A stretch of 20,677 nt of DNA from contig JBGOUV010000073.1 of the NCBI GenBank assembly GCA_041477815.1, positions 1-20,677 of the forward strand, given 5' to 3'. Source of the DNA: JBGOUV01 sp041477815 (GTDB lineage Bacteria; Acidobacteriota; Terriglobia; Bryobacterales; JACQDG01). This document shows positions 6,770 through 13,218 of this stretch, piece after piece. Position numbers and translations under genes: made by a program. Under the pieces are notes generated by a model. That model made no database searches, was not told the origin of the DNA, and saw only the letters and a list, made by a program, of their open reading frames with translations. Every line of letters starts with the position of its first letter. Positions within the stretch are counted from its first letter, which is position 1.

Positions 6770-8287
6770 ATGAAGTTTCGCGTCTGGTTAGCCGTATTAC
6801 CGTTCCTGAGCGGGGTAGCCTGCCGCCCCACGCCGGCGCCTCCCGAGCCAGCCGGCTCCATCACCCCACACCTCGAAGCCGATGTCCGCTTCCTGGCTGA
6901 CGATGCCTTGGAGGGTCGCGGCACCCCCGGCCGGGGGCTCGACACCGCCGCCGCCTACCTGGAGACCCAACTCCGCCTAGCCGGCGTCCGGCCCGGCCTG
7001 CCCGACGGGTACCGCCAGTGGTACCGCACCGGCGATTACACACCGGCCCAAGCCCGGGTCGCCGTCCAGCTCGCCGGCCGCACCCTGGCCCCTTCTACCT
7101 ATGTCTTTCTGAACTTCGGCCGCGACCCTGCCCCCGGCCCCATCGACCTGGAGCTGGTCAATGCCGGCGACGGCGTCGTCGCCGAGGAGAAAAAGGTCAA
7201 TCACCTGGAAGGCCTCGACGTCCGCGGTAAGGCCGTCCTGGCCCGCAAGGGCGCCGACTGGACCCCGGACCCCCACGCTGTCTTCGGCTCCGACAGGGCC
7301 ATGGGCAAACTCCTCGCCACCACCGCCCGCGGCGCCCAACTGCTGGTCTACGCCTCGCCCGACCTCGCCAACGCCGCCGCCGACGCCGAAGCCGGCTTCT
7401 TCGGCCAGATGAAGGACGCCCCCGTCGGTTTCGTCCGGGAGCCCGGCCTGGGCCCCGGCGGACAGCCGCTCTCCGCCCTGAACCCCCTGTTGATCGTTAC
7501 CCCCCAGGCCCTGTCCCAGGCCCTCGGCTCGCCGCCCGACCAGCTCCCTCGCGGCGCCCTGGGCAAACGCGTCGCCATCCGCATCGAGACCCCCATCCGT
7601 GACGGGCGCGCTTCCAACGTCCTCGGACGCCTCGAAGGATCGAGCCCCACTCTGCGCGACCAGTGGGTCGTACTGACTGCCCACTACGACCACCTAGGCT
7701 CCCACGACGTCCCCGCCGGACAGGACGGGGTCTGGAACGGCGCCGATGACAACGCCTCCGGCACCGCCGCCGTGCTCGAACTGGCCCGCCGCCTGGCCGC
7801 TTCGCCTCCCCAGCGCAGCGTTCTGATCCTTTTCACCAGCGGCGAGGACCGCGGCCTGTTCGGCTCGGCCTTCTACGCCCTCCACCCGCTGGTTCCCATG
7901 GACCGCGTGGTCGTCAACGTGAACATGGACATGATCGGCCGCAGCCAGGGCCAGGTCCAAGCCATTGCCCACGGCTCTCCGGCGCTCTACCAGAAGGCCG
8001 TCGAGCTCGGGCGCGCCCACCAGATCCAGGTCGTAGAGGACCAGCAGCCCCTCTGGCGCGTCAGTTACCTCATCGACTCCTACCACTTCCTGCGCTTCAA
8101 CGTCCCCGCCATCTTTTTCTTCACCGGCGTCCACCCCGACTACCACCAGCCCTCGGATACCGCCGACAAAATCCGCTACCCGGAGATGGCGCGCATCGTC
8201 GATCTCGCCGCCGAGCTCACCCGGCACTGGGCCGAGGGCGCGCCGAAACCCGGCTTTCAACGTCCCGTCTGGTTCGTGACCCCATGA
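6770..8287 (+). CDS. Exported M28-family zinc metallopeptidase with PA-like insert
   Basis: This 505-residue peptidase should remove N-terminal residues from peptides outside the cytoplasm using two zinc ions. The M28 ligands are in order: His305 (HYDHLG), Asp326 (GADDNASG), Glu359-Asp360 (SGEDRGLFGS), Asp387 (NMDMIG) and His459 (DYHQPSD). The usual Glu-Glu pair is Glu-Asp here. Residues about 120-245 form a protease-associated (PA)-like insert, a common lid in this family. The N-terminus is a signal peptide, MKFRVWLAVLPFLSGVAC, whose Cys18 could be lipidated, though the lipobox is imperfect (Gly at -3). AGGAG five bases before the ATG supports the start. The stop overlaps the next gene by 4 nt (ATGA), so the two are probably translationally coupled. 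Confidence 0.9.
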   Translation: MKFRVWLAVLPFLSGVACRPTPAPPEPAGSITPHLEADVRFLADDALEGRGTPGRGLDTAAAYLETQLRLAGVRPGLPDGYRQWYRTGDYTPAQARVAVQLAGRTLAPSTYVFLNFGRDPAPGPIDLELVNAGDGVVAEEKKVNHLEGLDVRGKAVLARKGADWTPDPHAVFGSDRAMGKLLATTARGAQLLVYASPDLANAAADAEAGFFGQMKDAPVGFVREPGLGPGGQPLSALNPLLIVTPQALSQALGSPPDQLPRGALGKRVAIRIETPIRDGRASNVLGRLEGSSPTLRDQWVVLTAHYDHLGSHDVPAGQDGVWNGADDNASGTAAVLELARRLAASPPQRSVLILFTSGEDRGLFGSAFYALHPLVPMDRVVVNVNMDMIGRSQGQVQAIAHGSPALYQKAVELGRAHQIQVVEDQQPLWRVSYLIDSYHFLRFNVPAIFFFTGVHPDYHQPSDTADKIRYPEMARIVDLAAELTRHWAEGAPKPGFQRPVWFVTP

Positions 8288-9696
8288 AACTCACTCTTGC
8301 TCTGTTCGCCCTGACCGCCGCCGGCCTCTCTGCCCAGACTATTACTAATATGGCCGATGACCAGGTCTACCAACGCAACGACCGCGGCGTCGCCGAGATC
8401 CACCTCAGCGGCTCCGCCCCGGCCGCCGCCCGCTCCGTCGAAGCCCGCCTCCTGCGCCAGTTCTATCCGGTGGACGGCCGGGACTGGTCTCTTCTCGCCC
8501 AGCCCCGCGCCGGCCAGTGGGAAGGCGCCCTCACCGTCCCCACCGGCGGACCCTACCGGGCCGAGCTGCGCTGGCTCGACGCCGCCGGCAAGACCCTGCT
8601 GGTAGAAGTCCGCACCAACCTTCTGGTAGGCGACCTCTGGATCCTCGCAGGTCAAAGCAATATGCAGGGCGTGGGCAACCTGATCGACGTCGAGCCGCCC
8701 CACGGCCAGGTCAACATGTTCGACATGCTCGACCACTGGCGTCTCGCCGAGGAACCCCTCCACACCCTGGCCGACGCCGTAGACTCCTTTCACTGGCGCG
8801 GCAAACCCCGTCTGACCGGCGCGGAAGCCCTGGACGCCGCCCGCCGCCGCGTCAAGGGCGCCGGCCTCGGCCTGCCCTTCGCCACGCACCTGGTCCGGTG
8901 GACCGGCGTTCCCATCGGCCTGGTCCCCTGCGCCCACGGCGGCACCTCCATGGAGCAGTGGAGCCCCGCTCTCCGCGACCAGGGCGGCGCCTCGCTTTAC
9001 GGCGCCATGGTCCGGCGTCATAAAGCCGTGGGAGGCCGGGTGAAGGGAGTCCTCTGGTACCAGGGCGAATCCGACGCCAACCCCAAGCGCGTGGGAGTCT
9101 ACGCCCAGCGCATGCAGGAGCTGGTGCAGGCCATCCGCACCGACTTCGGCCAACCGGACCTCCCCTTCTACTACGTCCAGATCGGCCGCGTCATCCGGCT
9201 GGGCGAAGCCAGGGAGTGGAACGCCGTCCAGGAGATCCAGCGGCGGCTCGAAACCGAGATCCCCCACGCCGGCATGGTCACCGGCATCGACCTGGCCCTC
9301 GACGACCTGATCCACGTCGGCACCCCCGGCCTAAAAGTATTAGGAATACGTCTGGCCCAGTTGGTAACCGAACGCGCCCAACGCGGCCCCCGCCTCGCCT
9401 CCGCCCGTTTCGACGGCGCCGACCGCCGTCGCGTCCGCGTGGAGTTTAGCGATGTCAACGGCAGACTGGTCAGCCGCGGGCGCCCCGCGGGCTTTTCCCT
9501 GCAAGTTCCCGAGGGAGGCAAGGACCCTCAGCACTTCAACACCGTGATAGAAGGCAACACGGTCCTGTTGCTGCTGCAAAACGAGGCCCCGGCCGGGACA
9601 GTCCTCTGGTACGGCCAGGGCCTCGACCCGTACGCCAACATCGTCGACGAGAAGAACATGGCCCTGCCGGTGACCGGGCCGGTGCCCATACAATAG
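8284..9696 (+). CDS. Exported SGNH hydrolase, sialate O-acetylesterase-like
   Basis: This 470-residue protein starts with a Sec signal peptide (MKLTLALFALTAAGLSA, cleavage likely after the AxA-like LSA). A beta-rich N-terminal region of about 110 residues precedes an SGNH-hydrolase domain. The nucleophile motif is LAGQSNM with Ser125; PCAHGGTSMEQW and WYQGESDA supply the oxyanion-hole blocks; Asp341 and His344 (DDLIHVGTPGLKVLGIRLA) complete the triad. This is the architecture of sialate O-acetylesterase and related carbohydrate acetylesterases, which remove acetyl groups from sugars. It overlaps the M28 peptidase by four bases, so the two are presumably made together and act on the same extracellular debris. 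Sialic acid itself may not be the substrate, since many family members in soil bacteria act on plant polysaccharide acetyl esters. Confidence 0.85.
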   Translation: MKLTLALFALTAAGLSAQTITNMADDQVYQRNDRGVAEIHLSGSAPAAARSVEARLLRQFYPVDGRDWSLLAQPRAGQWEGALTVPTGGPYRAELRWLDAAGKTLLVEVRTNLLVGDLWILAGQSNMQGVGNLIDVEPPHGQVNMFDMLDHWRLAEEPLHTLADAVDSFHWRGKPRLTGAEALDAARRRVKGAGLGLPFATHLVRWTGVPIGLVPCAHGGTSMEQWSPALRDQGGASLYGAMVRRHKAVGGRVKGVLWYQGESDANPKRVGVYAQRMQELVQAIRTDFGQPDLPFYYVQIGRVIRLGEAREWNAVQEIQRRLETEIPHAGMVTGIDLALDDLIHVGTPGLKVLGIRLAQLVTERAQRGPRLASARFDGADRRRVRVEFSDVNGRLVSRGRPAGFSLQVPEGGKDPQHFNTVIEGNTVLLLLQNEAPAGTVLWYGQGLDPYANIVDEKNMALPVTGPVPIQ

Positions 9697-9697
9697 A

Positions 9698-9797
9698 CTA
9701 CTGCGCTCGAACCCACCCCGGACCCGGAGCAACCAGACAGGCCTCTTCTCGCGCCGCCCGGCTTTCGGCCAGAAACCCGTCGGCCTGCCGGCTGGTC
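9698..9797 (-). pseudogene. Remnant of the 3' end of a Uma2-family gene (left copy of a direct repeat)
   Basis: Read on the minus strand, this segment encodes TSRQADGFLAESR and, after a four-base insertion that shifts the frame, REKRPVWLLRVR. This matches the C-terminal end of the Uma2 pseudogene at 11376-11933 (TSRQAGVFLAESRREKSPAWLWRVRQWVR). At the DNA level 9708-9797 and 11391-11477 are about 88% identical by hand count, in the same orientation. Nothing upstream of the C-terminal segment is preserved, so it is a non-functional fragment. It and the following 154 bp make up the gap between the esterase and the membrane-protein gene. Confidence 0.65.
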
Positions 9798-9798
9798 G

Positions 9799-9815
9799 GT
9801 TAATTGAGAATTAAC
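9799..9815. repeat. Perfect 7-bp inverted repeat (GTTAATT-GAG-AATTAAC)
   Basis: An AT-rich palindrome in GC-rich surroundings, one base after the Uma2 remnant ends. It is about 77 bp upstream of the candidate promoter of the membrane-protein gene. It could be a regulator-binding site or a junction scar. There is no following T-run, so an intrinsic terminator is unlikely. Confidence 0.45.
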
Positions 9816-9891
9816 TCGCCCCTGGAAAAGAAAATATGGTGTGAATCTGGAGTAGAAACTCTGAGTATTCCTGCCTTTTCATGCTCTTGGA

Positions 9892-9920
9892 TTGACAGTC
9901 TTCTGCCAGGGTGCTACGCT
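9892..9920 (+). promoter_or_regulatory. Candidate extended -10 promoter of the membrane-protein gene
   Basis: A perfect TTGACA (9892-9897), 17-bp spacer, then TACGCT (9915-9920) preceded by TG one base upstream (9912-9913), which gives an extended -10 element. The predicted transcript starts near 9927, with GGGAGG at 9942-9947 only four bases before the ATG at 9952. This is one of the stronger promoter candidates in the window. Confidence 0.5.
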
Positions 9921-9951
9921 CCTGCTCGACTGAGTAGTAAAGGGAGGTTCT

Positions 9952-11358
9952 ATGACACTCGAACATCTCGACACCTTCATCGCTTTTGCGGTTGTCATGC
10001 TGGGCGTGAGCCTGATCGTGACGATTCTGGTGCAAATGGCTTCCGGGCTGTTCGGATTGCGGGGGACAAACTTGAAATGGGGTGTCGCCCAGCTCTTGAA
10101 AATGGTCCATCCCGAGTTCGCGCAGCACGCCGAGGCCATGGCCGATCGCGTGCTCAATCATCCCCTGATCTCCGATTCCAGCTTCTCTAAAATCGAGGAG
10201 AGCGGCAGACTGGCGCGCGCTTTCGGCTGGGTGCTTCAGAAGACGCCGTGGCTCAGCCGGTGGAAACTGGCGACCACCGTCCGGCCCGAGGAGTTGCTTG
10301 GAATCCTCGAAAAACTGGGAACCCCGGCCCCGGCCGGCACGGCTCCGGCGAATTTCACCGTCGAGCAGGCGATGCACCAGATCGCCAATGTCGCAAGGGG
10401 TACGTCGGGGCCTGAGTTGAAAGCCCTCGCTGCCCAGGTGAGAGAGTTGGTTGCGGCCCTGCCCCCGGCGGCGGGCGCCGCGGCACTTCAGATCGACCAA
10501 TTGCTCCAGAAGGTTCCGAACACGGCAGAGGCGTCCGTCAATGATCTGAAATCCTGGTTCAACGCTGCCATGGACCGCGTGTCACAGAGGTTCGCGGCAC
10601 ATACCCGCCTTTGGACTATCGCGTTTTCTGTCGCGCTGGCGTTTGCGCTGCATCTGGACGCCTTCCGACTTTTGAAACAGATCTCGTCCGATGCGGAAAT
10701 ACGCGCCGGCCTCGTGCAAAGCGCTGACACCATGATGAAGCAGGCCACGGCTTTACAACCCGGCCAAAAGTCCGAGAAGCCCCCAGCGCCGACCACGCCG
10801 GATCAGGTCAAGAGCAACCCTCCCGACTCGGCCAGCCAGTTTCCGAACGCCTACCTGGATGCCCTTAACGACCTGCAAAACGACCGAGTGAAAAAAGCCA
10901 TCAAGGCGAACGACGCGCCACACTCGTTCGGGAGCCGGGAGGAGGCCGTGGAATGGCTACAGAAAACCATGCAAGGTGCGGCTGAAACCAAGACAATCAT
11001 CGACGAATATCAACTCAAGGTTGACGGCCGGCTAAAAGGTGAACCGGATAAGCTGTTGGACCGAGCGGCATCGGTTAAGTACACTCTGGCGAAAGGCAAG
11101 TTCCAACTGATCCCCGAGCCTTACCACGATTGGGATCTGGCGCCGAGCTGGCCGCACCAGCCGAGGGGATGTTGGTGGGCCTTCTGGGAGTACTTGTGGC
11201 CGCCTTCCAACCTGCACTTCTGGGGAACTTTCTTCTCTGCTGCCCTCCTCAGCCTCGGTGCTCCATTCTGGTTTAGCGCCCTGAAGACAATGAGCGCCTT
11301 GCGGCCCGCCATCGCCAACAAGCAGGAGAAGGAACAGAAGCAGTCGCCGGCGTTGTGA
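9952..11358 (+). CDS. Membrane protein of unknown function, three transmembrane segments
   Basis: I do not recognise a characterised family for this 468-residue protein. It has a hydrophobic segment at about residues 8-30 (FIAFAVVMLGVSLIVTILVQ), a long mostly helical soluble region (about 40-215), a second hydrophobic stretch at about 220-240 (LWTIAFSVALAFALHL), a polar region rich in Pro/Lys/Gln (about 260-300), and a C-terminal segment (about 422-450) ending LLSLGAPFWFSALKTMSALRP. That GAPFWF-x-L pattern recurs at the end of uncharacterised bacterial membrane proteins. No enzyme motif is seen. Codon use is less GC-extreme than in the flanking genes, with more AA-rich codons. The gene has its own promoter and Shine-Dalgarno and lies between two direct-repeat copies of a Uma2 gene tail, suggesting that it was inserted or carried with duplicated Uma2 DNA. 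Confidence 0.8.
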   Translation: MTLEHLDTFIAFAVVMLGVSLIVTILVQMASGLFGLRGTNLKWGVAQLLKMVHPEFAQHAEAMADRVLNHPLISDSSFSKIEESGRLARAFGWVLQKTPWLSRWKLATTVRPEELLGILEKLGTPAPAGTAPANFTVEQAMHQIANVARGTSGPELKALAAQVRELVAALPPAAGAAALQIDQLLQKVPNTAEASVNDLKSWFNAAMDRVSQRFAAHTRLWTIAFSVALAFALHLDAFRLLKQISSDAEIRAGLVQSADTMMKQATALQPGQKSEKPPAPTTPDQVKSNPPDSASQFPNAYLDALNDLQNDRVKKAIKANDAPHSFGSREEAVEWLQKTMQGAAETKTIIDEYQLKVDGRLKGEPDKLLDRAASVKYTLAKGKFQLIPEPYHDWDLAPSWPHQPRGCWWAFWEYLWPPSNLHFWGTFFSAALLSLGAPFWFSALKTMSALRPAIANKQEKEQKQSPAL

Positions 11359-11375
11359 GCCGACCAGAGGCACAG

Positions 11376-11933
11376 AGAAACTTACTCGCCCGAACCCACT
11401 GCCGGACCCGCCACAACCAGGCAGGACTCTTCTCGCGCCGGCTCTCGGCAAGAAACACGCCGGCCTGCCGGCTGGTCAGCAGTGGCAGCGCGATGCTCCG
11501 CTCTGCCTCGACGTAGCTGCCTTCGGCCAGCCGGCAAAAGGTGACGCGCGTTCCGTCGTAGCGCCAGACCTCCGGAACGCCCACCGCAGCAAAAATAGGC
11601 AGCCGGGGCAGCGAGCTTCTGGTGATGTCGATGTCGATAATCAGGTCGGGCGAAGGGTCAACCAGCAGGTCCCGTTCCGTCTTACCGCAAACCGCTCGGC
11701 TTGAGTCCGCTTCGAACCCCTTTTCCAGATCCTGGCGCTTGAAAGTTGTGGAGCCCGCGGGATGCAGATCACGATTCGTTTCCTCGGCAACGATCTCTGC
11801 GAGCCGAGCCAGCGTCCGATTCGGGCCTTCGTATCCTACGAAAACAGCAGTGATTTACAGCGTGTTCGGCGAGGAGCGGCCCGTAGGTCTCCCAACTGAC
11901 TCTCAGCAGCACCCTCTGTTCGGGAACGGTCAC
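11376..11933 (-). pseudogene. Uma2-family (PD-(D/E)xK endonuclease-like) pseudogene, broken by deletion/frameshift
   Basis: From a GTG at 11933 one frame reads TVPEQRVLLRVSWETYGPLLAEHAV, the typical start of Uma2/DUF820 proteins. Near 11836-11860 the match moves to another frame, which has an upstream TAA, and continues VGYEGPNRTLARLAEIVAEE, then DLHPAGSTTFKRQDLEKGFEAD, DLLVDPSPDLIIDIDITRSS, LPIFAAVGVPEVWRYDG and LLTSRQAGVFLAESRREKS. The conserved Y-D-R-G...EIMSP segment is missing, so about 15 codons have been lost along with the frame. Uma2 proteins have a restriction-endonuclease-like fold and are often multicopy in acidobacteria, cyanobacteria and planctomycetes; their role is unclear. 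The open frame runs on past the normal end into the tail of the membrane-protein gene. This pseudogene occupies the gap of almost 600 bp between the membrane-protein and oxidoreductase genes. Confidence 0.75.
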
Positions 11934-11965
11934 TACTGGACACTGGCCACTAGCCACTGGACACT
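11928..11965. repeat. Degenerate 7-bp tandem repeat (GGnCACT)
   Basis: Units GGTCACT, (ACT), GGACACT, GGCCACT, AGCCACT and GGACACT run from 11928 to 11965 with one three-base partial unit. The array spans the start of the Uma2 pseudogene and the stop codon of the oxidoreductase gene. The last five sense codons and TAG of that gene are made of array sequence or lie beside it. Confidence 0.6.
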
Positions 11966-13137
11966 GTCCTCGCGTCGGCGCTCAGCTTGACCTCGCGCTT
12001 CTGCCGCCACGCCACGTTGGCCAGGTGCGGGCCGCAGACCGCCGTGTGTCCCACCTCCACCGGCGCATTCGGCTGCTTGCGCGTCTTGATGCAGTCCAGG
12101 AAGTTGTCCACGTGGGCCTGGGTCGAGATCGGCCCCTTGAACTCGTATCCCGGATTCGGATTCTTGGCGAACGGCTCCTGGTAGATGCGGAACCCGTCGT
12201 TGTCCAGCATCATGGTCGCCTGTGTGCCGTGCAGGAAGATGGTCCAGCCGTTCTGGTAGGAGTTGTTGTAGTTGAGGGTCCAGGTAGCCGTCATACCCTC
12301 GTACTCGAAGCTGGCGTTGAAGCAATCCGGCGTCTCCGCCCCTTTCATCTGGTAGACGAACCCCTGGCACACCGCCGACCGCGGCGTCCCCTTGCCGGTC
12401 AGGAACTGCACGGCATCCATGAGGTGAGTGCCCTGATCGGTCATGTTGCCTCCGGAGTAGTCCCAGAAAACGCGCCAGCTCCGAAAGCGCATCGGCTCGA
12501 GCGGGCGCTTGGGGGCGGGTCCCAAGAACTGGTCCCAGTCCACTTTGCCCGGCAGCGGCGTATTGTTCAAAGGCTTTGAGACATTCCAGAACCACTGCAC
12601 CCGGCTCAGATAGACCTCGCCTAGCATTCCGGTTTCGATCAGCCGTTTGCACGCCAGCACCGACGGCGAGCTGCGCCGCTGCATCCCGATCTGGACGATC
12701 TGCTTGGTCGCCCGCACCCTCTGGATCATCTCGTTGCCCTGCTCGATCGACCGGGACATGGGCTTTTCCAGGTACGCGTCCTTACCCGCTTCGAGCGCCG
12801 CGTAGAGCATAGGGGCGTGATGATGGTCCGGCGAGGCGATGAGCACCGCATCGAGGTCCCGGCGCGCCAGCAGTTCCTTGTAGTCGATGTAGGGTTTGGC
12901 CCCTTCGCCCGCCACCTTCAACCCCAGCTCCAGGTTCGGCTCGTAGATATCGGCGATAGCGGCACACTGCGCCCCACGCTCCTTGAAATTCGAGGTCACG
13001 CCCCGCCCCCGCCCGCCGGCCCCGATCAGTCCGAACACGATGCGGTCATTGGCCCCGCGCGCCGCCTGCGGCAGGATCATCGGCGTCACGGCGATTCCGG
13101 CTCCTTGCTGCAAGAATTCTCTTCGATTCCGCTTCAT
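11950..13137 (-). CDS. Gfo/Idh/MocA-family oxidoreductase, Tat-exported
   Basis: This 395-residue NAD(P)-dependent oxidoreductase belongs to a family that acts on sugars, inositols and related polyols. A twin-arginine signal (MKRNRREFLQQGAGIAVTPMIL) at the N-terminus indicates export already folded with its cofactor. The Rossmann motif follows (VFGLIGAGGRGRG, about residues 35-47), then the family signature YLEKPMS with the conserved Lys and the substrate-domain motif DQGTHLMD. The ATG at 13137 has GGAGG eight bases upstream, so the longer open frame to 13224 is rejected. The C-terminus (ARTVSSG) is encoded next to and within a 7-bp repeat array that supplies the stop. Tat-exported members are common in Acidobacteria and Planctomycetes, where they are thought to act on sugar derivatives outside the cytoplasm. 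The exact substrate is unknown. It is divergent from the permease gene. Confidence 0.9.
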   Translation of the reverse strand: MKRNRREFLQQGAGIAVTPMILPQAARGANDRIVFGLIGAGGRGRGVTSNFKERGAQCAAIADIYEPNLELGLKVAGEGAKPYIDYKELLARRDLDAVLIASPDHHHAPMLYAALEAGKDAYLEKPMSRSIEQGNEMIQRVRATKQIVQIGMQRRSSPSVLACKRLIETGMLGEVYLSRVQWFWNVSKPLNNTPLPGKVDWDQFLGPAPKRPLEPMRFRSWRVFWDYSGGNMTDQGTHLMDAVQFLTGKGTPRSAVCQGFVYQMKGAETPDCFNASFEYEGMTATWTLNYNNSYQNGWTIFLHGTQATMMLDNDGFRIYQEPFAKNPNPGYEFKGPISTQAHVDNFLDCIKTRKQPNAPVEVGHTAVCGPHLANVAWRQKREVKLSADARTVSSG

Positions 13138-13218
13138 AATAAGGGCCTCCACCCAGCATCTTAGCCCAACCCTGCCCTGGTCAGATAACCAAACGCCGCT
13201 GTTTCCGTCTAAACTCCC

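Noticed and set aside
8257..9315. Minus-strand open frame of 352 codons opposite the esterase
   Set aside because: Antisense to an SGNH hydrolase with all catalytic blocks present; no motif of its own.
11459..11472. GCCGGC-CT-GCCGGC hairpin as a terminator for the membrane-protein gene
   Set aside because: No T-run follows, and the sequence is part of the Uma2 coding remnant, shared with the left copy in degraded form.
11928..11965. CRISPR array
   Set aside because: The units are 7 bp with no spacers, and no cas gene is present.
11622..11990. Plus-strand open frame of 122 codons between the membrane-protein and oxidoreductase genes
   Set aside because: The minus strand of the same DNA carries clear Uma2 protein sequence; this frame has no recognisable features.
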